NCBI RefSeq assembly: GCF_041146395.1
Contig: NC_091008.1
Span: forward strand, 6,895,501-6,959,500
Direction: 5' to 3'
Length of the DNA: 64,000 nt
Source: Eulemur rufifrons
Lineage: Eukaryota; Chordata; Mammalia; Primates; Lemuridae
Shown here: positions 1-13,869 of the stretch, piece after piece
Layout of the letters: each line of letters starts with the position of its first letter
Position numbering within the stretch: the first letter of the stretch is position 1
Made by a program: the position numbers and the translations under genes
The notes under the pieces: generated by a model
The model's database searches: none
Seen by the model: only the letters and a program-made list of their open reading frames with translations
What the model was told of the DNA's origin: nothing

Positions 1-3000
1 TGTTACGAGTAGATCCTAGCACAGAAATAAAACTTGTCAAATGCATTTTATATCTACAATACCATTTACTCACGCATCTGTAAAATAACTTCATTTCCGC
101 ATCTAAGTAACTAAATTACGAGGTCCACGCCCATCTCAAAACTAGAGAAAAGTAATTCCCAATTCCTGCGTTAACCAGCCCACCTTCTGATGACTCACTC
201 CACGGTGAGGCGAGCTGTCAGGGGCCAGCACGAACCGGCTTTGCAACCTCCTTACTCTGAACAGCAGGTCATACCCCCAAAAAAGAAAAAACGATAAATG
301 ATCCCTTTTCAGTGGTCCATTTCATAGTGGTCTTCTAAAGCATCAAAAGCAGAGGATGCACTTGACTCCTTGATCTGGAGGAAACAGCGTGTCTGCTGGT
401 TCTACAGATTCCTCAGAAAACGCAGTATTGCTTCTCTGACCCTCCCGGGGCTCAGGAACAAGAATTTTGAGCTATATTTGGTGGCGCACTGTTTCCAGCA
501 TCCACACAATGTTTAGCAGCTTAATAAAGCTTAAGTAAAGGCCAGGTAAAGATCGAAGATAATCTACGAATGACAGCTATTCTGCCCCCCAAACTGGCTG
601 CCGGAATGAAGCCCAGATGAGCAGTCACGCTCAGAATTTACACTCTGACATTCCTGTAGCCTAATCTCCAAAAGCGTCCTTAAAATAACCTCTAAGTCAT
701 TGTTTTAACTAGAAAAAGCAACAAGGCTCAACTGGCAAAGCAAACATAGCTCTTTAATGTCACATGCCCAAGTCTCTTCTGTCTGGCCGCAATCTAAAAT
801 TGCACTCTTAAAAATCCATCCTAACCGATGTCACTCGAGTTCTGAGAGCCGGAGGCTACTTTCTAACTCCGGTAGAAGTGGTGAGCAACCAAATAAGCCG
901 GGGGAAACTCACATGCCCACATCGATTCTGTAATATTTCGTAGGTGAGCTCATCACGCTGGGAGTCAAGTGCTAACAGGTGAAAAATGAGGACATTGTTG
1001 AGATGCCCAAGCAGAATGGCAGCTCTGGAAAGTGACAAGAAAAAAGTCAATCCGACCGCAGCAGTCGTTAGTAATTTGAGGATGATTTTCTTATCATAAA
1101 TAAGATCGCCTTGCCTTTAGAGTCCGGAAAATCATTCGTAATTTCTGCAATCTACATCACGTTGTTATTCAGACGTGGCACCTCTAAAAGCACAACAAAG
1201 AACCTTGTCCTCCAGGTTTTGTGACTTAGAAATAAATGGGCACAGGAGCCACAAGGGCAGGGCGGAAGGATAAAGAGACACAAAACTGGGAGGTTTCAGG
1301 AAGTGCTCCTTACGTCTAACAAGCTGCACAGAATTCAGATATGGATGAATTCACTTGGGGAGGAACAAGAAAAGATGATGAGGAATATCTTTTTTTAAAT
1401 AGTCACTGGCCTTGGAAATGACTATTCAGTTCCTGTTGCCACAAGAACTGAATAAAAGTGTCTCTGATTGTTATCGCCATAAAACACAATTAAAGACTCT
1501 CGTAGACACGGAACTCAAAACCACTTTACGTGACTAACTGAATTCATCCTCACGACATCCAGATTAAGGCAGGAGAGAAGCAGACGTTGTCTTCATTTTG
1601 CCAACGAACGAGTGAAAACGCAGGAGATTAAGTGACGTGACCCAATTTCAATAAACATTTCTTATCTCAGTTCCAGGAACAATCCACTAGCGGGTCAGAA
1701 AAAGACCGGAAAGACCAGCATGTCAAGTGCATTTGGAAGGGAGAAGAGTGAGATGATATCAATAGTAAAACGCTAAGTGGGAAAGGATTGGAGGGGTGGA
1801 GAATGTCAGTGGTGATGAAAAGCATAAAAGTATTTAAAGTTACACTTCCGGGAAGGGAAAGTTGCAATTAAGAACACAATATATAATTTAAGAAGATGAA
1901 AGTAACCCTGCCAGAATATTTCAAAATCAAATAATCTCTCTGCCCTGTTGCTCCGGATAGACATTGGATCTGGAGCCACTAATGAGGTACAGAATTGTTA
2001 TCTCTTTTGAAGAATTGCAACAGCTAAACTTATTTTTTTTATTTAGGCTTCACATTTTATTTGACGTTATGGTAATTAAGAACTTCAATCATGAACGATA
2101 GTCCAATAGTTAAGGTCAACCAATCAATGGTAATTTAAGGCATAAAGTCAAAATAAATAAGGGTTTCTGGTCCTTATAATGTTGTCTCCCAGGAGCTGTA
2201 TAACAATAACTTATTTTATTTTTGCCTTTGGGATCATCCAATTCTCACACATTTCTCAAGTATCTATTTCATCTCTATTTAACTTTTAATTCCTGAAGTA
2301 GCCCCGAACCTGTAAGTGGCTACATCTACATTTTGGCATCTGAAGCCAGCTTTTGTTTGTCCTAATTAAGCATTATTCCTTTTTCTACTTAAAAAAAAAG
2401 TCTTCCTCTGAGCACCGTTGCCATTTTCAGTTTGCTTGGAATTTTAACTTTTTCTTTCTGTTTGCATTGTGCTAGAATGGAATTTAGAGCGATGCCAAAT
2501 AAGATTTTAAGAACACAGAAGAAAGTGTTACTATTTACTTGGAAATGTGAGCAAGACTTTTTTTGTTTTTGTTTCTTTAAGTCGGGGAATAGTAGCAAGG
2601 AGTGCACCTGGCACCCAGATCCTTGTTTCTAAAAATCATTCCCCAGTAACAGGAATCATGACTAGGGCATGGTGTGTATTTCCTGTGGCAAAAAGCAAGT
2701 ATACATAGTCCAAGAACGGTAGAGCTCTGTGCCAAGGACATTGAAGCTGGCTTAGAGGAGTTCCACGGGCCAGGTACGGGGTCCTCCGAGCATCAAGAAT
2801 AGTGATAGTTACTGATAACAAGTGAACAATAAAAGAATCTATGGCTCTGAAGTGATTCTAAAACAGAAGAGGCCGGAGCTTCTCCTTACAGAAGAAGGAC
2901 TCCTAACTTGTAGACGGAATGACGACATTTGAAAACACAATTTTACAACCGCCACTGAAATATCAATAACTAATTTGAGGAAAGATTATCCATAAATGTT

Positions 3001-3234
3001 TCAACTTTCATTGGATCAAAGTTTGTTGTGGAACGGGATATTTGAGCAGTCTCAGTGTGTCGACCCCCAGCTCACTCCCTGGTTACGAGGAAAAGAAGGT
3101 GCCTTCCGTGCAGAAATCTGGAGGACGTCACCTTGATCAAGTGATCAAACTGAGCGTCACCAGTAATGGGACAAATTGACATTATGTGCAATGAGAGTAA
3201 CATATGATCACCTGTGTAATATTCTTCTTCTTTC

Positions 3235-3577
3235 TTTTTTTTTTTTTTTGAGACAGAGTCTCACTCTGTTGCCCAGGCTAGAGTGAGTGCCGTGGCGTCA
3301 GCCTAGCTCACAGCAACCTCAAACTCCTGAGCTCAAGCGATCCTCCTGCCTCAGCCTCCCGAGTAGCTGGGACTACAGGCACACGCCACCATGCCTGGCT
3401 AATTTTTTCTAAATATTTTAGTTGTTTTGGCTAATTTCTTTCTATTTTTGGTAGAGACGGTGTGGGGGGGGGTCTCGCTCTTGCTCAGGCTGGTCTCGAA
3501 CTCCTGACCTCGAGCGATCCTCCCGCCTCGGCCTCCCAGAGTGCTGGGATGACAGGCGTGAGCCACCGCGCCTGGCC
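3235..3577 (-). mobile_element. Alu SINE
   Basis: Poly-T, GAGACAGAGTCTCACTCTG and GTAGCTGGGACTACAGGC through to CACCGCGCCTGGCC: a full-length dimer in antisense. The internal segment is diverged and a G run interrupts the right arm. Confidence 0.95.
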
Positions 3578-4529
3578 AAGCAGGCCATACTGCGCTGCAC
3601 TCACGGAAGAGAGCTCCGTGGTGAAGATGCTATTACGCTGGGTGTGAAGACGTGTGAGACACGGTCCCTGTCTCCGTGGAACCAACAGTCTAGCAGCACA
3701 AATGACACAGACCCACGATGCAGGGCAGTGTGAGACAGGGTCCACGCAAGCATTAGCATAAAATGCAGAGAAGAGAGATGTTTTCTGCTATGAAAGTTGG
3801 GGAGAGATTGGGGGCGGGGGGAGGGGCGGGGAGGACATGGCATTTGACCTAGGACTTGAAGGGCTGACTTTCAGTACATTGACTTAGGAGAGAATCCAAA
3901 CCCAAAAAATAAATGTGCTCATTCATTTCTAACCATGATTCGCTTTCAGTCCGATATTTGCTCAGCGTTAGGACAGGTGGTGACGGAAAACAGAAAAAGC
4001 CAACCACAGTGGGAGAAAGATACAATGTTTATAGAGGATACTTTTTTTGTTTTTAGCCCTTGATATAAACAAATGTGGAATTATTACTTTCTTTCAACTA
4101 TAGGCCAAAGGAGTGAACTAGAACGAATCTTGTTCAAGAACTTCAAACAACTGGACATAGAGCATGGTATTTTACCTATTCCCACATTCTCATTCCACTG
4201 GTTCAAGTCGTTCCTCCGTGGAGGTGGCCGAGGCAATTATCAACGTCGACTGAGGCTGACAAAGGCAAGGAAGGTTGGTTCGCGTGGGACAGTGTGTCGT
4301 AAAGAAATCAAGTCACAGTCCGCGGAGCTCACCCCGGCATCCGCCACGTGCCAAACCTCTGCACTGCCAAGCCTCGCAGCAGACTCAGCACATCCAAACT
4401 CGCAGTCATCATCTGCACCTTCTCCCGTGCTCTCCAGCTCACCAAAGAACATTCTAGAAACTTGGGTGTCTTCCCTGACACGTCTTCACTCTGCACAGCC
4501 ATCACCACCACCATTTGATTAAATGTGAC

Positions 4530-4690
4530 TGTGAGCCGGTTACTAAGCTAAGTGCTTTATATTTTCTCATTTCATCCTCATGAAAAATCCTGCAAGATAG
4601 GACTCTTATCTACATTTTATCTCAAAAAAGAAGCTACCGCTCAGAAAGGTCAGGGACGTCTCTCAAAACCCACAGCTCGCAGGACACGGG
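4530..4690 (+). repeat. MIR SINE remnant
   Basis: Matches the MIR core: AAGTGCTTTATATTTTCTCA, TTTCATCCTCATGA and later a GCTCAGAAAGGTC stretch. Confidence 0.6.
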
Positions 4691-5159
4691 GTCTGTCTGC
4701 TGAGTCCCTGCCCCCCCCCTGCTGCCCGATGCCTCAAGCCCCTCTGTCCCTCCTTTTTAGTATATTTCAACCCCTGTCCTCTTTGTTCCCACCATCACTA
4801 CTTGAAACCAAGCTTAGTTTCGAACTGGGCTGACTGTAGGGGCCTCCAGGCCTGGGCCTCAAATAGTTATTCTCCAAATCGCCAATGAGGAAGTTCAGAA
4901 TCGGCCTCGACCCCAAATGCCTCCGGGTCCCAGGCATTCGCCCCGAACATGCTTTTTGCACATGGGCGGCTTCTTACGAAGCTCCAGCCCACAGACTCCT
5001 GGCAGCAATGCAGGGCTACTGATTTTTCAGCAAAGCCTGATATCCGCGTTTCCCGTGTGACACTGGCAACTACATGCATTTCAAAAAGATTTGCCAAAAC
5101 ACGCCAAGCAAAACTAAATCCAGTCAGGTTATTAGATCTGACCCATGAGCACCAGCTTA

Positions 5160-5900
5160 GAACGTCCAAAATGTTAGGTAATTTCCCTGCTTCAAATCTT
5201 TGCAGTGTTTCTGTACAACTTTGAGATTAAGCCTCATCGATTCACTATGACATCAAAGGCCTTTCCGTGGGTTTCCTGCTCCTACTTCTGCCGCGAGGCT
5301 CATGAGATGCCCTTCAAGCGTACACCCCGCTCTGGATGGAGATTCTTACCCCAATCCTTGCTCGTGCCCCTCATGCTGGGATCTGAGGTTTCCATGCATT
5401 TTTCTGTCCACTCCGGGTGCCCCATCCTTGACTGATCCGTCCCTCAGGACCCAGCCGGGCGGTGACAACTACGTCACTCCTGGTCTGGGGTACTGCCCCC
5501 TGGGACACGCTCTCACGGGACCCTATGTCAACACACCTGTACCAAAACACGCCTTTCACCCAGTATGGCTGTCATCTGTGGGCCTCCAACACTGACAGCG
5601 AGTGACATGAATGCCCAGAGCTTCGTTTTATGGGGTGATACCCGCGGTGGCTGGCCCGGGATCCAGCAGTCATAGCACGCGACAAATCTCTGTTGAACGA
5701 ACGCATCCACTCAACACCCTTGCGTCCACGAAGTCTTCCTTGATGCTCAGAGCGGGGAGTGATTCTTACCCTGAACTCCCTCAGGGCTTCATCCCCAACC
5801 CTTTCTTATTTCAGAATCACGGAAGGAGTCAGAGCCAACCATGGTACCACGTCCTCAGAAATAAAGGTCCCTGCTCTATCTTTGCATCTCCCCAGGACCT
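5160..5900 (+). repeat. L2-like remnant
   Basis: Resembles the L2 3' region around TTTGCAGTGTTTCTGTACAA and GCATCTCCCCAGGACC; the middle is badly diverged. Confidence 0.35.
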
Positions 5901-6333
5901 AACTGAGCTCCGTGCCTCTAGCAAGCTCTCAGATGATTACCGGATAAATCACAATGATTCTAAACGCTGTTTCCACAATTCAGTTCTATTTCTTGCCAGT
6001 TCCTTGTCCAAGGGCAAACATTTTTCGATACCCCAAAACCGTTCCACATGGGGGTTTGGGGACGGATGTTACTAGAGAAATGGGAAAGAAACGGTTCAGA
6101 AGCACAGACGGCTACCCAATCAAAGCTTTTATTTTAGAAATGAATAATTGGAAAAGTTTTCTACTTCCAATCGATATTTATTTCCCAAAGATGGGCATGG
6201 TAAACAAAATGTATTTTAAAACATGCTGTATTATGTATCCTATGATGGATCTAGTAAAACACAGCTCAGAGCTCTCCATTTGTATTCTATATATTGTACT
6301 CTATCTATCTATCTATCTATATAGGTGATTCAA

Positions 6334-6808
6334 AATGCCAATTTTGAATCATTCAACTTTCAGGAAAAATATTTTATTTTATTTTATTTATTTTTTTGTT
6401 GTTGTTGAGACAGAGTCTCACTTTGTTGCCCAGGCTAGAGTGAGTGCCGTGGCGTCAGCTTAGCTCACAGCAACCTCAGACTCCTCGGCTTAAGCGATCC
6501 TCCTGCCTCAGCCTCCCGAGTAGCTGGGACTACAGGCATGTGCCACTATGCCCGGCTAATTTTTTGTATATATATATTGTAGTTGGCCAGATCATTTGTT
6601 TCTATTTTTAGTAGAGACGGGGTCTCGCTCTTGCTCAGGCTGGTCTCGAACTCCTGACCTTGAGCGATCCACCCGCCTTGGCCTCCCAGAGTGCTAGGAT
6701 TACAGGCGTGAGCCACCGCGCCCGGCCAGGAAAAATATTTTAAACAAAGATAAAACAACTTCATAAAGAATAGCAGACATCATCATGTTCTAACTAGTTG
6801 TATTAGTA
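6334..6808 (+). repeat. Other copy of the duplicated segment, split by an Alu
   Basis: 6334-6376 and 6727-6808 together correspond to 9185-9303 with a handful of substitutions and a small indel around the Alu site. Confidence 0.9.
6377..6726 (-). mobile_element. Alu SINE inserted in a locally duplicated segment
   Basis: Full-length, with an (ATTT)n tail. The target-site duplication CAGGAAAAATATTTTA is at 6361-6376 and 6727-6742. Confidence 0.95.
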
Positions 6809-7879
6809 CCAAAAATAGCAAACTTCATCACCAACTGTCCTATGGGACGCACTCCGCTCCACGGCCAGCAGGAATTTTGCAAAGTAGGTTTAAAGATGAG
6901 GAAATTGCAGCTCAGAAAAGTTAAAATGGCTGGTTTCTCATAGGGGGTAAGTCACAGAAACAGGTCCCAATCCCAGAGATGCTGGTGACAAAGCACACAT
7001 TCCCCTCTTTCCTCGTCCCCCACCCCCAGCCGCAGCTCTGCTAGTCAATCCTGTAACTGCAGGTAACTGTACAACACATGTGCTTTGATGCTTCAGTCTC
7101 CCTGAACAAAGAAATTCCTTAACTTTTATTTCTAGCACTACCAATTTTATTCCCAAATGTTTTTATTAAAACTCTACCTTAAATTAAAATTCTATGACAT
7201 GTGATAGTATCTTTCGTCAATCAGTTTAAAGCATATTGTCTTCTTGGCACCAATCCCATTAAGTATTAGAATTTCACACAGTTCACCAAAGTTTTTCACT
7301 GAAGTGTCACAGGGTGATTTGTTAATTGACATTATTCGCTGCCAAAAATATTTTAAACAAGGAACCCTTTATGTACCAAAACAATAGCATGAATACTCAT
7401 CGGTGCTATTAATAATGGCTTGTATATTTTATACAGTAAAAATATTTCTTACCTGAATTGTTCCATGGAGAATTAACGAACACAAAACATAATTCTTTCA
7501 GGTTAATGATAGGCTGGTGTTAGTAATTTCATTTGGTGGACTTTGTTTTTTATATTTGCTTCTTTAAGTATTAAAAATGTAAACTCTCCTTTAGGTTAGA
7601 ATGGAGGTCAATTTATTAGATTCACAAATAGAGGAAAGGAATTATAAATTGAAAAGGCAAAGTTTAACGTAATAACTGAATTAAAATGAACTTAGTATAA
7701 GCATGTACAGAATAAGCACATTTCTAAGGGACTTATTATAGTTTTCCAAAAAAAAAAACAACTCAAAAGCACAACTAATGTTAAGTTTTGTTTATAGATT
7801 TGTGAAGTTATTATTTAGAAGTTATGCCTTTCGAGATACAGGTTAGCCAAAATTATTTCAAGAAATATGTTCATCTAAC

Positions 7880-7930
7880 CTTTGAGCTGGCACCTTATCC
7901 TGGCTATTCTCTGCCTTAAGACGTAGAAAG
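7880..7930 (-). CDS. NPNT: NPNT alternative cassette exon (17 residues)
   Basis: A 51-bp exon flanked by acceptor GTTTTGCAG (intron side of 7930) and donor GTTAGA (7879-7874). Entered in phase 1 (C|CT = Pro), it encodes FYVLRQRIARIRCQLKA and leaves in phase 1, so it is exactly frame-neutral. This matches the peptide inserted after SWGxCQP in longer NPNT isoforms as I recall them. The donor is weak (T at +3), as expected of an optional exon. The insert is strongly basic (four Arg, one Lys) and adds a single Cys just before the EGF-like repeats. It lies 12 kb from exon 2 and is far shorter than ORF-based searches detect. The next exon was not found in the window. Confidence 0.93.
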
Positions 7931-9184
7931 CTGCAAAACAAATGTCCAAAAAAAGAAATTCCAGATCTTTTCTCTGTAAGGAGGCTGGACTTGGGTATTT
8001 ATCAACTTGTTACATTCCCGGAGCCTTACACATAATTCAACTTTCAGTGCTTTTCTGAAACAACAAAAAAAAAATCTAGGACATGTTTAAAATAGTAGTA
8101 TTTTAGTCACCGTTTTGTTATTAAAAACATTTTGTAACAAAAATATTAACCGATAATTGAAGTTATGCTATTCTTCCATAGTCCAAATTCTAAATTAAAA
8201 TATTTCAGACCTTTTGTGACACTGTGTCTTCTATTTCAATTTTTTGTTTTCAGAATGTTAATGTTTTGATTCCTAGAGACAGTATCCTTTTATTTAAGTG
8301 CATATTGGACAAAACACCTGAAAAAAATTAAAACTTTTGATCAATCAGTAAGAAAGGCTGGTCGTTTTAAAATTGATATATCTTTACTTACCTGTTTCTT
8401 ACATACTGTTTCCTTTTCTCTCCAACTTTGGGAGGAAATGTTAAGGTTTTTTTTTTTTTTCCTTCCCTTCCAGGGCATTTTCTTCTTGCTTGGCTGCTTT
8501 GGTTGTCAATAGCAACAAGAATTACCGTGAAAGCTCAGCCCTTTAACTTGAAGATACATAAATAACCCAGTCTGATGAAAGTAAAGGGAAGAAACTTGAA
8601 ACGCTAATAATGGTCAGTGTTTGACCAGCCTAGAGATCTTAGAGGTGAGGAGAGAGATGATTTTATTACTTCTCTTCTTGATCAATGCCTGCCCTCTTGA
8701 AAGCATAAAATATCCACTTTAACTTATCATGTGTGCATTTATTTGTATAATTTAAAATTAGGTGAACAGAGTCTCTTCTTTTAGGTAATTATCACAAGAA
8801 AAAAAAAATTCTAAGTCCTATTTGATTCAATTGAAGCAGTAATTTCACTATTGATCCAGAATGATTGGTCTGTATTTTAAAGGCACACATTACATTTGCT
8901 TGCTAAACGTTTTTTTTTTTCCATGTTGGTTAGGTTTACAACAAATTAGTGTTTGGTTTCTATTGTTAAATTTTAAGGAACTCACCATATCTTGATGTTG
9001 ACACATTTCTTAATATAAAAAAAATAAAATATATCAGGTACAATCTAAGCAAACCGATAGAAATAAATCAAAGCATAAATAGCAAATTACATTCTGGATC
9101 ACATATTAAGGAAAATTGGTTATGACCATGGTTATGTATAAGAAAAAACCATATAAAAGGATACCACTTCTTTAATACTCTTTA

Positions 9185-9303
9185 AATGCCAATTTTGAAC
9201 CATTTAACTTTCAGGAAAAATATTTTAAATTATTTTAAACAAAGATAAAACAACTTAATAAAGAATAGCAAACATCATCATGTTCTAACTAGTTGTATTA
9301 GTA
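9185..9303 (+). repeat. Local duplicate of the segment at 6334-6376/6727-6808
   Basis: About 120 bases, from AATGCCAATTTTGAACC to TCTAACTAGTTGTATTAGTA, are nearly identical to the sequence split by the Alu at 6377-6726. Confidence 0.9.
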
Positions 9304-9527
9304 TGAAGCAGCCAAATGGTTTTGTATGGTTTATTTTCTTCCTATACTATTTTAAGGCTGGGTCACATTTTTCCTACTTAACATAAAATAGCCCTGATAC
9401 ACATAGATTTAGTAAATGTTATGGTATCAATATGTATACCTGCTAGACCTCTAGCATAAAATTTTAGCCAATGTCCCATATTTTAAAATTTGCATTTTAA
9501 AACTATACAAAACTGCATTTTAAATCA

Positions 9528-9845
<318 letters not shown>

Positions 9846-12800
9846 AATGTTAAACCTGGGATAGATTTAAAAGTTTCTGGGGTCCATTCTCTATTGATGG
9901 ATAAGGAACTTTTCAATTTTTGTGAAAGTTGCCAAAAATAAATGTCCTGCAAGCAGCACTAAAATAGGATTCACTAGTAGCACATAATATAGAAAAATAT
10001 GTCTGATTTTCTCTTGGTAATCATAAAACGGCCACAATAGTAAATACAAGCAACAACGCCAGCAAGGCCACCCGGTTGCAGCCCACAATTCTAGAACTCT
10101 CTCCTGCAAGTCGCCTAGACACCACTGCTCCAGTTCACCTGAGGGTTCTCAGTGACATTATGCACTTTACTACACATGGTTGAATTAATAAGCACTCCGA
10201 TGATTTTACGAAATTGTGACTCATACAAATGCGAGAAACTAAACTATTTGAGGATTACTTTTTCCTGAGTGCTAAACACAGGTTTACAGATTTGGAGCTG
10301 ACCCTGGACTTTGGACAGCATTAAAAGAAAATAAGGGATAAGAAACCTTAAGGAACTGAGCCTTTCTCTTATCCAAATGGATGCCTATTTTCTCGTGCAT
10401 AGTTTAATTTACTGTAGAGGACTATAAAATGCCCAAATGTTAGGCCAAGTATGAACTTCGGAAAGGAACTAATAAAATGCCGCAGACTAAGACAGCTGAT
10501 GCACTTATCACATGACTCAGACTGCAGACACACAGCCTCTTAAGCAAGCAGCCCAGCAGGACGCATGGACCTCCTTACAGGTGACATGCTAGCTACACGC
10601 GTGAAAGGGAAATGTCCTCCCTGGCACTGACTTCTACCTCCCAACCCTTATCATCAGCTAGAAAAATCACTCTAAAAGCTCTCCATACCTCAACCTTAAC
10701 TTTCATGCTATATTCTTCATTGTCAAAAAAGTTGATTTTAGCCTGGCAAACTATTCACAGACAACTATCCAAATCTGCACATTTATAGCACCAACATCCA
10801 GGACAACGGGCCCATGACCCTATTAAATGGGAATTTAGATGATCCCAATTTTCAGTACACTGCTTTATAAGTATAAAAGATACAGAAGAATTCATCAGGC
10901 CTTAACGCAAGATTAGAGACCAGAACATTTAACAAATTTACACATTACTTACCCATAATTTTATACTTTTCTTTCCAAAAAGTAATTGTTGCAAGAAAAC
11001 ACTTCTCCCTTAGTTAGGAAATGAAACTATATATTGGAATGTCTTAATTGTTGGACATATATAGACATCAAGATACAATAAATCTTTTAATTCATCAATA
11101 ATTTTAAAACTCAATCTAAGGAACAAAGGACTTTGAAACCACCATTATCCATGTGAAACAACATAAAATATTTATATAATCATGTGAACTGGGAACAATT
11201 TAACTAGTAGAAACTATTATAGTAAATACATGTAATATAAAATCAACTCTAAGCACCTACGTACATTAAAAAAATATATAATAAGCATAAACAGCAATCT
11301 GTGTTTCTCTATTAATGATCAACAGCTTTGCTATTTGTTGGCATAGAAACATTTGGCAGATAATTACCAAGTACCTACAAAATCTTAACACTGAAATTAA
11401 ATGGGAGGTACCAAAGGCTTTGGAAAAATATTTTGAGTGGTGGGAAGCTTGTATCTGAAAAGCCTATCCATGGAGTTAGTTTCCGTAAATTTAGCAACAC
11501 ACATCTTTGACCATTTAGGGACTTTTCCTTAGAAACTGAATTTGAGAAGTCTGATTTATGAAAATAAGGCTACAGGTTTTTGAAAAACAACATTGTTTTT
11601 GGCAAAGTAAGCATAAATCCAACAACTCCTGATTGCTCCTTCCTTTTGTGTACCTTAGCACAAATTTAAACTGTGACGACACAGTTCCTAAAATTTCAGA
11701 GTAAGTCAATAACATCTACAAAAGGCAATTCTAACCTTGTGATCTCATGATGTTACAGGAAAGTAATATCAGTTTTGGAGAATTTATATTATTAAATTAC
11801 AGAATGGTTAAAGAGATAATCGATCAAATGAAGTGTTTGGTCACTTAAAATTTAGTTGACTTGGTTATTGACATGCAAATTACCTATGATAAATCCTTGG
11901 TCTCAAATTTGCATTCCCCTAGCATGTAGTACCAAAGCTAATGCATGGCAGAAAGAGAAGGTTTCTAATAATATAAAATTGGGGGGGGAAAACTGTTCTC
12001 CAAAATCAATTGCTACATTCTAAAGCTAAGAAACCATTTTGATTATTCATATCTCTTTCCTTCCATCAGAATTAAGAATAACAAGTAGATTTAACAGTCT
12101 TCAGCAGGCTAATTTTTTAAATTAAAATTCCACAAAATAATGTGGAATAAACAAATACCTGTCACTATTGTACCACACATCTTAGTACTTTATCATGTCT
12201 GGGCTGTAATATACTACTTTATTCTGGCTTTATTAGAAATGTTATTAGGAATTCTATTATGACCATAATTGTCTCTTAATTATGCATTAGTAATTAAGTA
12301 ATGAAATTAGAAAATCTAAAAAGATGGTTTAATGTAGTAAAATAAAAAATTTCTTTGCATTTAATATTACTTGACTGAATTCTTTACCTTGTTATGCACC
12401 AATTTTTTAGTAACTAGTATATTTTGTTCCTAACTTACCCTGGCAGGGTCCCAGGGAGGCACTGTCAGTCACATCAGGCACATGCTACTAGTATTTGTCT
12501 ATGGTCGTGCCCAGTGATTGATATCACTTTGACAGTTTTCAAGACAAACTATCTTGGCTACGTTCTATTATCTTTGAGGACTGATTATTTATTTGTTCCC
12601 ATGAAGAAATGGAAAATCTTGGCCCTGGCAATGCCAACTCCTTACTGTCTTCCAGGTTGATACAGAATGACAATTCAGACAGATTAGATTATCAGTTCAT
12701 GCTGGTTTCTGAGGAAAAAGACAACTGATAGGCAGAAATCCAGAAGGAGACCCTGGCAAACGGACAGATCTCACCCCATCCTCGCGACATCAGCCAGCTG

Positions 12801-13109
12801 CCTCTGGTCTGAGAGGAAACATGACAAATGGCAGCAGATGGACCTTCGCTGACTAGTCAGAGGGTTTCCTTGGGAAAGGGTAGGGATCAGAGCGCCCTAT
12901 TATAAAATCAAGCAACAGATCAGACTCTGGATATGGGATCTCCAGAGCCCTGAGTGGGCACTGCCATCCAGCCTTTCCCTTTAAACTACTTACTACCACG
13001 TAAGAAGCCACTGGGCCATGGATCAAAATGACAAATGTGTCTGTCATTTGATCACATATAAAAGTTTACTCTGCAGGAATACTGAACACATGCAAAACAA
13101 CATTTTTAA

Positions 13110-13460
13110 GGTATGTTCAAAGTTACTTTAGAATTGCTTGTGTTAGCAAAAGATTAGGATCGATGCAAAGACTCACCCATAAGAGACTGGTTAATACATC
13201 ATGGAACAACCATACAGCGGAATGCAAAAGTAAGGTGGCTCTATAAAGAATGTCCTTCAAGATGTACCGTTAAGAAAAAGAATCAAGATACAGAGCAATG
13301 TATATAGTATATTTTTATTTGTATAAAACAGTGGGGGGGGGGTATATAGGAATTTACTCATGAGCATGTAAAATATTTCTGCAAAGTGCACCAAAGAACT
13401 GACAATACTTGTTGCTCTGAGGAGGGGTATTTCAGGAAATGAATGCATTTTCTCTTAAAA
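13110..13460 (+). repeat. L1M 3'-end remnant
   Basis: TAGCAAAAGATTAGGAT, GACTGGTTAATACATCATGG, CCATACAGCGGAATGCAAAA and GTTGCTCTGAGGAGGG follow the order of old L1 3' ends. Confidence 0.65.
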
Positions 13461-13869
13461 CATAAATTAATATGTTTAAAAAAATAGTGGGAAAATTTTA
13501 AACACCTGAACAAAATCAGTGGGAAAGGGGCAAAAGTGTTTTGTTTATTCGGGGGAGGGTGAGGCCATCAGAACCCTCCTCTCCAGCCCTTTGTCCCCCC
13601 CCACGATACAGGGCCCGCCCTGTGACGAGCGTCTTCCTCACTCACTAAAGGACGCAGCATGGAATCCATTGACATCACTAATCATCATCCTGAAAGCATC
13701 CAGTGGCCTCAACAGACTCAAAAGCACAGAACATGAAGGCTCCAGGCAAAAAGTACCAAAAAGAAATGCTGGACATCACACTCATTACAGCAGGGCAGCA
13801 GGAGGAGGAGAAGCACACCTGAATCTTTGAAAAATCTAACGACACGTTTCCAAGTAGCAAACGCAATGT

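Larger units (their letters stand above)
1..7879 (-). other. NPNT: NPNT intron downstream of the cassette exon (partial)
   Basis: Intronic sequence running out of the window. It contains two Alus, a MIR (4530-4690) and L2-like sequence (about 5160-5900). I looked for the exon with the next nephronectin Cys cluster and EGF repeats and found none. 1-3234 shows nothing recognisable. Confidence 0.75.

Noticed and set aside
1..7879. Search for the next NPNT exon (Cys-rich and first EGF repeat)
   Set aside because: No sequence on the minus strand encodes the expected Cys pattern with flanking GT-AG sites, so that exon is outside the window.
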